From assembly GCF_000004075.3 (NCBI RefSeq), contig NC_026660.2, positions 14,031,837 to 14,095,836 on the forward strand: a stretch of DNA of 64,000 bases, read 5' to 3'. The notes under the pieces were generated by a model, which did no database searches, was not told the DNA's origin, and worked only from the letters and a program-made list of their open reading frames with translations. The translations under genes were made by a program, and so were the position numbers. The stretch is from Cucumis sativus (Eukaryota; Streptophyta; Magnoliopsida; Cucurbitales; Cucurbitaceae). Positions 1-9,244 of the stretch are shown here, piece by piece. The number at the start of each line of letters is the position of its first letter. Position 1 is the first letter of the stretch.

Positions 1-11
1 TCGACTATATT

Positions 12-328
12 GAAACACCTTGAAGTTCAAAAAAAGGTTAGGAATCAAAGTTTGTTTAACATTTTCAAAGTGTTCCTTACCAATACATTTTGACATTTCC
101 AAAGGGTGAAGGAGACTGCACGGGCGTTGAAGGTCATGATGCCCAGACCGAAGATGTTGACACACCCGGTACACCTTCTTGGTTAAGGATGCCAAAGGAG
201 GATGACACAAGTGATGGGGTGAAACACGTTGAACTTCAAAAAAAGGTTAGGAATCAAAGTTGTGTAGTGGGGTGAAAATCATCCTTACTAATGCTTTATC
301 CTTAGTAATGCATTTTGACCTTCCATAG
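12..328 (+). repeat. Tandem intron-exon duplication in the Ulp1 gene
   Basis: The intron stretches 12-104 and 219-328 are similar: both have AACAC-TTGAA-TTC, then AAAAAAAGGTTAGGAATCAAAG, and end in CATTTTGAC plus an acceptor. The exons that follow (105 and 329) both begin with G-TG-GAAG-A--CTGCACGG. The spacing is about 210-225 bp, so one intron-exon unit of the acidic N-terminal region was duplicated in tandem. Confidence 0.6.
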
Positions 329-1568
329 GATGTCGAAGCAAACTGCACGGAGGATGACACAATGGACGAGTTGGATAAGAAGGTTCATATTGATTTGGAA
401 GAGCCAATAGATGTCGTTGACGATTTCAACGAGGAAATTGGAGTAAAATAGAACCATTATCCACTAAACGACCACACGTCCGGCCCGCACGTAGCAAGCG
501 TGCAAGTGTATACTTGTCAACCCCTTTCACAGCTTTAGTTAAACGGTCTACAAAATCAACCACCACCACCTCTCAGTCTCAACCATCCGTCTATGATGCT
601 ATGCACAAAATACATGACGCCCATTTAGATCGACTTAGAGCTTGGATCACAGACAAGCGTACGAAAGATGAGGTGCGTGAAACTTTTCACGGGAAAAAAT
701 CGAAGGAATTTTTCAGAGACTTGTTCATGTGTCGTCGGTGGTTGGCGGATGAGGTAAGGACTTTTCTTATTATTTCTTATTTACAGTTTTAGAGCACTTA
801 GTAAAACCATGTTTGTAAACTAAAAATAGTACCTTCAAGAAGTTGGTTTGATTAACCGAATTAAATGTTTTCTTTTGTTTCTATTAGCATTTGGATGCAC
901 TCTTTCTTCTCATTCGCTTCAACATTAAGACAGCCATGATACCTTTTGCTCAAAACTTCACAACTGTAGACACACTCTTCATGGTTTGTATTCGCAACCA
1001 TACTTTATGTACTGAATTTGCTTTTCATATTTGTCTTATTGTCTTATTGTATTTGATATACATGCATGTGTGTTTTTTTTCCTTCCAGAGACTATTAGTT
1101 GCGAAGTGGCCTGAATACCAAGAATGTATTAAAGAGAATCGACCATTTCACTGGATGGAGGAGTATCGGTTGGTTGACTATGTTGTCGGATCAAAACAAG
1201 ATTTTCAAGATCCTTGGGTGAATGTTGATTACATTTACTCTCCATTCAATATCCATGGCAATCATTGGATTCTATTATGCTTGGACTTGGTACGTTGTCA
1301 AGTTAAGGTATGGGATTCGCTTCCGTCGCTTACGAGTGCCGAAGATATGAGAAGCATATTAATGCCAATTCGAGAGATGGTGCCAAATTTGCTCGATACT
1401 ACTGGATTCTTTGTTAAGAGAGGCGGATCATCAACACACAAGGAACCTTGGCCACTAGTCATTGTCGACTCCATTCCACTGCAACGCAACAATAGTGATT
1501 GTGGTGTATTTACAATTAAGTATTTCGAATATGAAGCTTCTGGTTTAGATGTAGCTACATTATGTTAA
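105..1568 (+). CDS. Ulp1-type cysteine protease (C48 family) of the MULE, decayed
   Basis: Ulp1 proteases cleave SUMO-like modifiers; MULE versions have no settled role. Exons read as 105-218, 329-753, 888-983 and 1,089-1,568, with GT donors at 219, 754 and 984 and AG acceptors before 329, 888 and 1,089. The N-terminal exons are acidic and of low complexity. The catalytic set is present: His in NHWILL (codon 1,263), Asp in VWDSL (1,314), Gln in PLQR (1,482) and Cys in SDCGVF (1,500). Two defects are visible. An A-run at about 443-447 is one base short, so EEIGVK is out of frame with KIEPLSTKRP. The TAA at 1,566 stands where the family usually has a Gln codon; the same frame stays open for 21 more codons (ENMTYFRKQ...) to a TGA at 1,632. 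Probably a pseudogene. The 5' exons may lie outside the window. Confidence 0.7.
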
Positions 1569-1954
1569 GAAAACATGACATATTTTAGAAAACAATTGGC
1601 ATTTCAATTATGGACCAACAATCCCATGTATTGACTTTTAGTTCCAACTTTTGAAGGAATTGTATATGTTCCAAACTATGTACATAAATAGTTTTATATA
1701 ATGGAATGAATACCATTTTTGTTTTATGGTATGAAATTTTTATTTCATTCTCTTGGAAAATTGTAAAGTGTGCAGAACTTTTATATAATGTACAACAATG
1801 CAGGTGAGAGCAACATTCTCATGCTCTTAGAATTAGGAAGGCTAATTTATCCCACACTGTATGAAAATTTCACCTCTTTGAATGCTAATTGTTTTTGGCA
1901 GGTGTCTTAGAAACATTTTTGGATTTCTGATGTATGAATATAGGCATTCTTGAT
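1569..1954. other. Ulp1 3' flank, no gene seen
   Basis: AT-rich. The first 66 bases hold the remnant of the usual Ulp1 C-terminus in frame (to TGA at 1,632). After that there are AATG- and TTTTAT-rich stretches that look like an untranslated region. No further coding sequence was recognised. Confidence 0.5.
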
Positions 1955-2114
1955 GTGTTACCGATGGTGGAGCAGAACTTTGTGGTGGCTGCGGAACTGC
2001 AGAAGCAATGGGTTCAGGTTCTGCATCAAAATCAATTAAACTTCCAGAAGGTTCCAATTTAGTTTCCACGACATTCTCACTGATGGACCCTAAGCTACTT
2101 GAAGAGGCAGTTCT
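1955..2114 (-). pseudogene. AGD14-like ArfGAP exon fragment, minus strand
   Basis: On the minus strand an acceptor (TTTCAG, ending at 2,115) is followed by a frame reading RTASSSSLGS, then an acidic linker and SLIDFDAEPEP. This matches the central low-complexity region of plant AGD14/ZIGA-type Arf GTPase-activating proteins, which act in vesicle traffic. The catalytic zinc-finger ArfGAP domain is absent. Similarity fades near 1,955. The exon that should lie just upstream of it in the gene is at 2,187-2,375 but on the opposite strand, so the captured gene piece was inverted inside the MULE. The family was recognised from motifs recalled, not from a search. Confidence 0.6.
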
Positions 2115-2186
2115 CTGAAATTTAAATAATGCATGGTGTTAGTTTAAATACGATGTAATCCATAAACAATGGAAAAAGGCAATAGT

Positions 2187-2375
2187 AATCTTATCTGATG
2201 GAGATTCAAAAATTGGAGGTAGGTCACCTGACCGACCAAATGATCTGGAGGTATCCAGTCCCCCCATGGTACGACCTGTTAGGGGTATTTTGGGAGAGAA
2301 TGTATCTCCACTTCGTGTTATTGAACCACCAAAAAGTAGTGGTACGACCAAGGTTGTTGATAGCTCTGTGCATTA
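2187..2375 (+). pseudogene. AGD14-like ArfGAP exon fragment, plus strand
   Basis: The plus strand reads SDGDSKIGGRSPDRP, then SSPPMVRPVRGILGENV and SPLRVIEPPKSSG, matching the AGD14 segment that precedes the serine-rich RTSSSSSLG region. It stops at TAA (2,373-2,375) soon after VVDSSVH. No ArfGAP zinc finger is present. With the minus-strand piece at 1,955-2,114 it makes up two neighbouring exons of one parent gene, now facing each other. This is a captured fragment with no likely product. Confidence 0.6.
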
Positions 2376-2466
2376 ACATTTCATCCTTCTGAGAACTGGT
2401 ATCTGTCCATTTATTTGAGCCTTTCATTTAAAATTGATCACGTTTGGTCTGTTCTTGTTATCTCAG

Positions 2467-2528
2467 CAAGAGCCTCCTCTATATGACGGTGGTAAAGTAT
2501 TGGACTTGGTCGTTGCATACATTAACAG
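2467..2528 (+). other. Exon-like segment, unidentified parent gene
   Basis: A pyrimidine-rich stretch ends in TCTCAG at 2,466, then 62 bases are open (QEPPLYDGGKVLDLVVAYIN) and a GT follows at 2,529. The boundaries look like a plant exon, perhaps another piece of captured host gene. I do not recognise the protein. The rest of 2,376-2,901 is AT-rich with no other coding signal that I trust. Confidence 0.25.
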
Positions 2529-2901
2529 GTTATGATATGATAAAATGTGGGGAATGTAAGTTTACCATGATACAAGAGTGGTCTAGAGAATTATGCTTGG
2601 TATTCAATGCCCATTGAAATAGTTTTAGTTAGCTCCTCGTGAAAAATGGATTTGTATATAGCCTCACGTAGAAGGTTTTCATTATAAAAACCTCTTATGT
2701 AGGAACAATTGATCCTCATTACCAATAGCAGCATTTTGATCTGTGTCTTGTTCTGTACCTTTGTTGTTAACCAGCCGGCTTTATACATTACTTATCATTA
2801 GCTCAGTCTTGCTACTAGCTGAACTTTCATAATCAACTCATCGACATTAATTGTCACTCCTTTGAGTGTTATTAATTATTGTTTTTTCCATTGAGATTAC
2901 T

Positions 2902-2988
2902 ATGCTTGAAGAGGTGGTTCATATGCTTGAAGAGGTTGAACCTTGTAACTTTATTGACATTGTTGTCAAGAAAGAATGTGAAAACTAA
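2902..2988 (+). pseudogene. LRR receptor kinase C-terminal tail fragment, copy 1
   Basis: A short frame reads MLEEVVHMLEEVEPC and then NFIDIVVKKECEN before TAA at 2,986. It matches the last 25 or so residues of the protein tail at 3,247-3,408, which includes part of kinase subdomain XI. About 150 bp (2,904-3,054), including the flank after the stop, is repeated at 3,330-3,474. Confidence 0.5.
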
Positions 2989-3099
2989 AAGTAATCAGCA
3001 AGATTTGAATCATTACTACTGCAGTAGCAAAAGGAGAGCAGTTATTGAGTTCTAAAGCACACAATATTATTTACTTCTCACGGATGGTTCAAACATTAT

Positions 3100-3408
3100 T
3101 CTTTACAGCTTTGGAGTTGTTCTAATGGAAGTACCAACAGAAAAGAAGCCCATTTTCTAAGACACCTGCCAGGAAAGCAACAGGAAAGCAGAATGAGATA
3201 TCTAAAAGGTAATCTGAAAGAGATGGTAGATCCCAGCATATCATAGGCTCAGGTGGAGAACGCAGTCAAAGTTGTAAGGATCGCACTTTGCTGCACGACT
3301 AAGATTCCATCTACAAGGCCCTCTATGCAAATGGTGGTTCATATGCTTGAAAAGGCTGAACCTTGTAACTTTATTGACATTGTTGTCAAGAATGAATGTA
3401 AAAACTAA
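3100..3408 (+). pseudogene. LRR receptor-like kinase C-terminal fragment, copy 2
   Basis: Kinase subdomain IX appears as SFGVVLMEV (about 3,110). From 3,247 the frame reads AQVENAVKVVRIALCC, then RPSMQMVVHMLEKAEPC, and ends at TAA 3,406-3,408. The pattern (a cysteine pair, RPSM, VVxMLExAEPC) is that of plant LRR receptor kinases of subfamily XI; the ending resembles RLK7/IKU2-like proteins. The middle part between the two blocks is out of frame and has stops, and the ATP-binding and catalytic loops are absent. It is a captured fragment inside the MULE. Confidence 0.55.
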
Positions 3409-3474
3409 AAGTAATCAGCAAGATTTGCATCATTACTACTGCAGTAGCAAAAGGAGAGCATTTATTGAGTTTAG

Positions 3475-4128
3475 TGTTAGGTCATAATAGGATTTCAAGT
3501 CTTTCTCAAAAAGCTTGAAATGCCAAAGGAGAACATTTCTGTTAAAAACGACCTCCTGCTTTAGCTATGAAGTTCTACCTTATTCAAACTTTACAGAAAG
3601 ATGAGATTAAAGTGAAAAATATTCCTTAAACTCAAGAGCACGGCTGTACAGAAACTTGTGACACAGTTGTACAATTTATAGAACAGATTCAGATCAAATA
3701 AGGGCATAGAACAAAATATACACTCAGAAATTCATATTCTGCACAAGTTCGCAGTCAACAGAAATTTATAGAACAGATGCCAAAGGAGAGCATTTCTGTT
3801 AAAAACCAAATACCATGTAAAATGGTTGTTACACGCAACGTAATACAAACATTGTAAAAAAAAAATACAATGAATAAATATTTTATAAACAGTTCACAGT
3901 AGGATAAATAAAAAGAGAAGGAAAGTCTTGAAGTTGCAGAAGAAAAGTCTTCAACTTAGAATTGTCAGTGAGATGACTTTAGTGATCTTGCAAACAACAC
4001 AGGACACAATTTTATAAGCATCTTCCACCTGCATTAAAACAATGAACCTTTTTTACATCGTGATCATGCAAACAACTCAAGCACAAACCAAGCAAGTATA
4101 AAACTATTACTACGTACCAAGACGGGTA
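3475..4128. other. MULE internal spacer, no gene seen
   Basis: Non-coding AT-rich sequence between the receptor-kinase fragment and the 3' end of the transposase gene. It contains a short direct repeat: ATGCCAAAGGAGA-CATTTC at about 3,522 and again at about 3,776. Confidence 0.5.
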
Positions 4129-6617
4129 CTAATCTTGTATGCTCGACTTCTGAATGTATGAAATTGGATTGGTACACGTTAATATATTGTGGCCTGTTTC
4201 TTTACATCGACCACATTTATGCAATTTTGGTGCTTTACCGACACTTGGAATCCTATTTTTCTTCGGTCAACCAACTCTTTTACCTACTTTCGGAGGTAAG
4301 ACAGTCATATGTACATATTCTTCAGTTGTCTTCCATTCCGACTGATTCCTAACTGGGTAGACGACCTCTGAATATGCTGCCAACAAACATTCATTAGTGT
4401 AATAGTTAGCACATAAGCTATAAACATTTATATTGCGATCCCGTGCAACAACAATGGCATGTGCGCATGGTAGTTGCTCAGCTTGAAACTCCTTACAAGT
4501 GCACTCTTGAGTATGAAGATTTACGACCTCCTCTTTATCTAAATCCTTAACATGGAATTGGTAACAATCAATTGGGTTGACTTTCATTGTCAAAGCTCGT
4601 TCTTATTTCTTTTGTAGAACTAACTCTGCCCATTTAGTCAATGTAGACGTCACTTTAATGTCGTCTTCTCGACGCTCCCAAAACCAACGTTGTAGCAAAG
4701 CTCGAACATGTTCAAGGAATGAAGCAATAGGCAAATCTCTAGGTTCTTTCAGTATAGAATTCATGGACTCTGCTTTATTTGTTGTCATCATATTATATCG
4801 TCTTCTTGGACAGTGAAAACGAGACCAACGTGTTATTCAAACATCGTTTAGATATTTTCCTGAATCATTAGGAAATGCAAGAATATTTCTCCACGCTTCT
4901 GAGAACGTTGATTCACGATATGTTCTAGATGCATTGTAAAACAAAGTAGCTATAGTGTCATTCTTGTATTTATCATTCAAATTTTGAGTCAAGTGTTGGA
5001 CACAAAGTCCATGGAATGCGAAGGGAAAAACCGATGCAATACACTTAGAAAAACATGTTTTTCGATCTGTCACAAAGCCTAGATTAGGCACCTCTCCTAT
5101 TGCACCTTTCAATTTCTCTAAGAACCACTGTATTGAAGCATTTGTTTCTCTGTCCACCACTCCAAAGGAAAGAGGATAAATTTGATTGTTACCATCCAAG
5201 CAAACAGCAACTATCAACTAACCCCGATATTTGTTCTTAAGGAATGTTCCATCCATGACTATAACCGGTCTAATGCAGTTTAAGAATCCTCGAACACATG
5301 GACCAACAGCCATAAAAAGATATTTGAAGAAACGATCATCTTCAAGTTCCATGTGAAATATTGTACCTACATTTGCAAGTTTGAGAGCTTCACCATATCT
5401 AAGCAATAGATTATATGACTCTTCAGGACACCCGCGCACTTCGTTCATACGCATTTTCTCTAGCGCGCCATGCTTTTTCATAACTCATATTTATGCCATA
5501 GTCTTGCCTCATGTCTTCTATGAGATATCACGTGGTTTGTATAGACGACCGACTCCCTTGAAACTTTGACTTTATTAATTCTCCAACAACCCAAGATTTT
5601 GCTTGCCTATGGTCACGATTCAAAACGTCAAGAGAACATGAATGAACTTTGACATACTTTTTAATCTTAATTATATTTGAATCCTTCAATCTCATCGCTC
5701 GCAGTCTCCAACCACACTTGTTGTCAATGCATCTAACAAAGAGAACCTCTTTTGTAGACTTTTTTACTACAAACTGAAGAAAAAAAATTCATCGCCAAGA
5801 CACTTAATCTCATTGACAAATCTTTTTTGGAAAAAAATATTTGTCCTACATCAAACTCCTCACTTGTAGAGCTTTCTTCGGACCAATCATTCCTGTCTGT
5901 CTTCAACTTTTGGCTAGAAGAGCTGTAACGAACTTTAGATTTTCCTTTGCAATCTTTCGTAGGAGCATCTCTATGTTGTGGGATGTCAAATGATTCACTA
6001 TTCATCTCTACTGGCTCCCATGTAAAAGTCTCATCTTTCGAATCATATGACTCATATGATTCCCAAATAGTCGAAGTGGTCCCTATCACGTTATCACACA
6101 AGCCAACTTCAACTTCACGAACATGAACTTCATTCTCATTTAATGTATCCATGACAATTGGAGGATGAGGGTTTAAGTTATGAGCTTGGTTGCTGCCAGA
6201 TACTAAATTGTAATCTTTGCTTAACACTTTTTTGCTTTGATTACTTTTAGGCTCAAATGAGACGTATAAAGGGACCTCTAATGGATTTTCACTAAGAAGA
6301 TAAAACCTTAAATCACGATCATTGCTTAACTCAAATGGAGGAGCTTCGTGTTCCACTTTTATCTCATATATGCATCTTATCATTACGTCGAACTTTGAAG
6401 GGTCAACTTCTGCAAGGTCATATAATTCTGCCTGTAAATCTTTGAAGGGTACTTTTATCTCATATATGCATCTTATCGTTGTCAGTAAAGAATTATACTT
6501 CTGCAAGGTCATATAATTCTTACTGACAACGATGCCTTTTAACATGCCTCCTTCGTATTTTCTTCGCCTCTCATCCCACGTACCACCGTAACGCACTAAC
6601 ATGGGAACATGTGACAT
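4129..6617 (-). pseudogene. MURA-type MULE transposase, decayed
   Basis: From the N-terminus (6,617) the protein has a PB1-like start (MSHVPMLVRYGGTWDE), an acidic linker, the start of a MuDR DNA-binding domain (FFSKKDLSMRLSVLAM, about 5,800), and beyond a frame change RCIDNKCGWRLRAM. The MULE core follows: first Asp in VIVMDGTFLKNKYRG, second Asp in FVTDRK, then GLCVQHL and NMMTTNKAESMNS. The end has a SWIM zinc finger (CTCKEF...LPCAH) and a CCHC knuckle (CGRCKETGHNILTC), ending at TAG 4,129-4,131. The C-terminal half is one reading frame broken by stops at 5,218, 4,837, 4,603 and 4,267. At 5,218 and 4,267 a C-to-T change fits the family residue (Gln, Arg). The third catalytic acidic residue was not assigned. 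Not functional as it stands. Confidence 0.8.
6358..6531. repeat. Duplication and hairpin in the transposase N-terminal region
   Basis: CTTTTATCTCATATATGCAT occurs at about 6,358 and 6,453, and CTTCTGCAAGGTCATATAAT at about 6,410 and 6,498, so the reading frame holds IRCIYEIKV twice. The right part is a near-perfect inverted repeat with arms at 6,477-6,497 and 6,512-6,531 and one bulged base. Confidence 0.6.
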
Positions 6618-6869
6618 CCTTAAACCACCTTATACTTTTCAATTGCTGCAAAAAATGATTTGAAGTTAGAATTTGACATATCACATAAACAAAGTTTATT
6701 AAAAAACAGTAGGTAAATACTAAATAAAACGTGCATAGTCTCACCCTACATGTTTACGATATTGACAGTTACAAAATGTTTAGAACATTGCGAGATACAA
6801 AAAACAATAGTTAAAAGTCACCCTAAATCAATTCATTTCAGATTAAACATTTCAATTTAAGAACCTGCA

Positions 6870-6951
6870 AGATGTCTGCGAGATGTTTGCGAGATGTTTG
6901 CGAGATGTCTACCAGATGTTTGCGAGATAAAATAATAATAATAATAATAAA
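6870..6951. repeat. 11-bp minisatellite plus AAT microsatellite
   Basis: Five tandem copies of AGATGTTTGCG or close variants occupy 6,870-6,924, followed by an AAT repeat at about 6,930-6,951. They lie in the subterminal region of the MULE, 5' of the transposase. Confidence 0.85.
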
Positions 6952-7474
6952 TTGCTAACATCTTTTGAAACATCTCTAAAACAACCTTAAATCAACCCTA
7001 AATAAACCACAATGCGTGAGATGTTCGCCGGAGTAGATGATGAACGACACCAGAGTAAAGCGAAAAGTTGACAAACTTTTGAGAGAGGAAAAGAATTGCA
7101 AACGGGTTTTTCTTTTTTCCTTTTCCTTTACATAATCTATTAGAAGGAGAAATGCAACAAATGAGTTTTTCTTTTTTCTTTACGTAATCTATGAGACTGC
7201 AACAGAAAGATTTTTCTTTTTTTTTTTCCCTTTACGTAATCTATGAGGAGAGGAGAAGAAGGCTACCTTCGAAATTCTGTTTTTTTCCTTCAGGTGAATG
7301 ACATTGAAGAGAGAGAGAGAGGTTGGAAAAGAAGAGAAGAGCAAATGTGAATTGAAATTAAATGAGGGTATTTTTGTCATTTCACCTCCAATTTGTCCTA
7401 TATGTCAACTTTTTTAGAATCAATCCTAAAAGTCTTTATCTACCCCATTTTTGGCCTATTTTTGTCAATTTCCC
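6952..7474. mobile_element. MULE subterminal and terminal region
   Basis: Non-coding. Three spaced copies of a TTTTTC(T)n-CTTTACGTAATCTAT block start near 7,105, 7,167 and 7,211, and a GA-rich stretch lies at about 7,306-7,325. The final 34 bases (7,441-7,474) read on the minus strand as GGGAAATTGACAAAAATAGG then CCAAAAATGGGG, a usual plant MULE end. The next nine bases, GTGATTATT, would be the target-site duplication. The matching unoccupied site upstream of PMEI-B (about 38,219) reads GTGGTTATT. Confidence 0.55.
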
Positions 7475-7625
7475 GTGATTATTCATGAATTGATTTGGGT
7501 GGGCTCTTTCAAGATAAAAGTACCAAACAAAAACAAACAAAAGACTAAAATGGGTTATTTAGTTGTGTAATTACAACTGCCCTTTCTCCTCCATAAGAAA
7601 AACAAACCATTTCTCTAAATTTCAT

Positions 7626-7638
7626 CTATATATATATG
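7626..7638 (+). promoter_or_regulatory. TATA box of PMEI-A
   Basis: CTATATATATATG lies about 60 bases before the chosen start at 7,694. The same context (TTTCATCTATATATG) lies at the same distance from PMEI-B at 38,440. Confidence 0.55.
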
Positions 7639-7693
7639 TATTGATAAAATGAATCATATCAATAAGGACGGGAAACAACAAAGAAAAATTAAA

Positions 7694-8096
7694 ATGGCCA
7701 ATAACTCTTGTCTCATTATTATCTCTCTCATTGGAGTTCTTTCGTTCACCATCATTTCAAATGTGGCATCATCTAATGACGTCGTTTCCACCATCTGTCT
7801 AAAAACCTCAAATCCACAATTTTGTTCAAGTGTGTTGAAATCTGCAGGCACTACAGATCTAAAAGGCTTGGTTGTATACACCTTAAACCTTGCTCATACA
7901 AATGCTGAAAAATCTTTGACTCTAGCCAACTCACTGGCAAAAACTGCCACTAATCCTCAACTTAAGCAACAATATTCGTCTTGTGCTGAGAGCTATGATG
8001 AAGCTATTGGTGACATTGAAAATGCCCAAAAGGACTTGGCACTTGGGGACTTTAATGGTGTCAATATTGTAACTTCTGGTGCCATGACAAATATTG
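7694..8096 (+). pseudogene. PMEI-A: invertase/pectin methylesterase inhibitor, 3' end lost
   Basis: Members of this family are secreted four-helix proteins that inhibit pectin methylesterase or acid invertase. The start at 7,694 (MANNSC) is chosen over the in-frame ATG at 7,649 because it aligns with PMEI-B. A signal peptide is present (residues 1 to about 26, hydrophobic LIIISLIGVLSFTII). The first disulfide motif CLKTSNPQFC and the third cysteine in CAESYDEAIGDIE are present. After residue 134 the gene meets a rearrangement: the frame runs 14 codons into gypsy sequence and stops at 8,140, so the fourth family cysteine is lost. The missing 3' end, starting with a 63-bp overlap, lies at 36,603 and 59,776, where TAG follows CQDKFA earlier than in PMEI-B. 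Confidence 0.75.
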
Positions 8097-8107
8097 AAAG
8101 GAAAACA
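8097..8107. other. Rearrangement junction with 11-bp filler
   Basis: PMEI-A ends at 8,096 (equivalent to 36,665), and sequence equivalent to 29,412 begins at 8,108. The 11 bases between (AAAGGAAAACA) match neither side. This looks like end-joining after loss of most of one tandem unit. Confidence 0.6.
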
Positions 8108-8791
8108 GATGATGACCCTGCCCGTTTTGGCGTTGCCTGATTTCAATGCCACCTTTGAAATGGAAACAGATGCATCGGGATATGGGGTAGGAGTCGTACT
8201 CGTCCAAGCCAAGCGTCCCATAGCATACTTTAGTCATACGTTAGCCTCAAGAGATAGAGCCAAGCCTGTATATAAAAGGGAATTAATGGCAGTGGTGTTG
8301 CATGTGCAACGATGGCGACCATATATGTTGGGGAGAAAATTTATTGTGAAGACCGATCAGAAATCCTTGAAGTTCTTGTTAGAACAAAGAGTGATACAGC
8401 TTCAGTATCAGAAATGGGTAGCGAAGCTAACGGGATACTCATTTGAGGTGGTCTACAAACTCAGCTTGGAGAATAAAGCAGTAGACGCCTTGTCTTGGAT
8501 GCCTCCTACAATTAACCTCGGTAGCATAACAGCTCCTACATTGGTTGACATTCTGGTGACTAAAAAGGAAGTCAAAGCGTATGAAAAATTAAGCAAAATA
8601 ATGGAAGAACTACAAGCAATGGAAGAAGTAACAGAGGGTAAATTCTCCATCCGACAAGGTATGTTAAGAATATAAGGATAAGTTTGTGCTGTCCAAAACA
8701 TCTAACATTGATACCCAACAATCATCTACATACTTACCATGATTCGGTACTTGTGAGGAATGTGTAATATGTCAGAAGAACAAGTCCCTAG
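8108..8791 (+). mobile_element. Ty3/gypsy element G2, 3' fragment (fossil)
   Basis: RNase H region of a Ty3/gypsy retrotransposon (TDASGYG, then the DQKSLKFLLEQR segment) and the start of the integrase zinc-finger region. It is cut on the left by the tandem-array rearrangement and on the right by an LTR of another family at 8,792. It is the same element as at 26,282-30,091 and 49,452-53,257. Broken relic. Confidence 0.8.
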
Positions 8792-9235
8792 TGTAACGCG
8801 AGCATACTTGTCCAAGGTGTGTTTACCTATGGCCGTATGCTCCCGATTAGCCCCAATTTACCTTGTCTTTATGTCTTGCACGTAGCTTAGGTAGTTGCTT
8901 TCAATTTCAAGTCGATATGCTTGGGTGTGACGTTTCGGCATTTTCATATGTTAAAAATGTACTATAGGGGAGGCATACCTGTTGAATCCCTGCCCAAGCC
9001 TTGTCGTACTCTTCGCAGTCTATGCTTTCTTATTGCAATTGACAGTCTTCAATGCTTGTTTTAACAACGTTTTCAATCAATTTAATCATCTTTCATGTTT
9101 TCTAAAAATATTTTTCCAAGAACGTGAGGGGAGGTTGAAGTGTGTGTTAAAGTTGTCTGCGATTTGCAGATTTTGATCGGCTGACTTGTTCGCCGAGCTA
9201 GAACAAGTGCCGCACAATCGTTCACATCGTGTTTG
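8792..9235 (+). mobile_element. LTR fragment, family L (unit copy 1)
   Basis: Begins TGTAACG-GAGCATACTTGTCC directly after truncated G2 and is similar over about 440 bp to 20,320-20,780, which also starts TGT--AGAGCAT-CTTGTCC. Shared blocks include GTGTGACGTTTC, AATGTACTATAGGG and ACAGTCTTCAATGCTT. It ends near CCGCACAATCG. No coding region of its own was identified here. Fossil. Confidence 0.6.
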
Positions 9236-9244
9236 AAGGGTTAC

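Larger units (their letters stand above)
1..7474. mobile_element. Mutator-like element (MULE) with Ulp1 gene, left end outside window
   Basis: The block holds a decayed MURA-type transposase on the minus strand (4,129-6,617), a convergent Ulp1-type cysteine protease gene on the plus strand (105-1,568) and several host-gene fragments. MULEs carrying both a MURA gene and an Ulp1 protease gene are known in plants, including melon. The right end is placed at 7,474 because the minus strand reads GGGAAATTGACAAAAATAGG from there, an end typical of plant MULEs, and because similarity between the upstream regions of the two PMEI genes begins exactly at 7,475 (matching about 38,219). The left end and its target-site duplication are not in the window. 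The transposase has several in-frame stops, so the element is not autonomous. Confidence 0.75.

Noticed and set aside
2139-2351. Minus-strand open frame that looked like part of the ArfGAP fragment
   Set aside because: The plus strand of the same bases reads VRPVRGILGENV and RVIEPPK, which fits AGD14; the minus-strand reading matches nothing.
6870-6928. CRISPR-like array
   Set aside because: The 11-bp units are contiguous with no spacers, and the genome is a plant's; it is a minisatellite.
7694-8140. A PMEI-gypsy fusion gene
   Set aside because: The 14 codons past the junction are in no gypsy reading frame and the inhibitor loses its last cysteine, so it is a by-product of a rearrangement.
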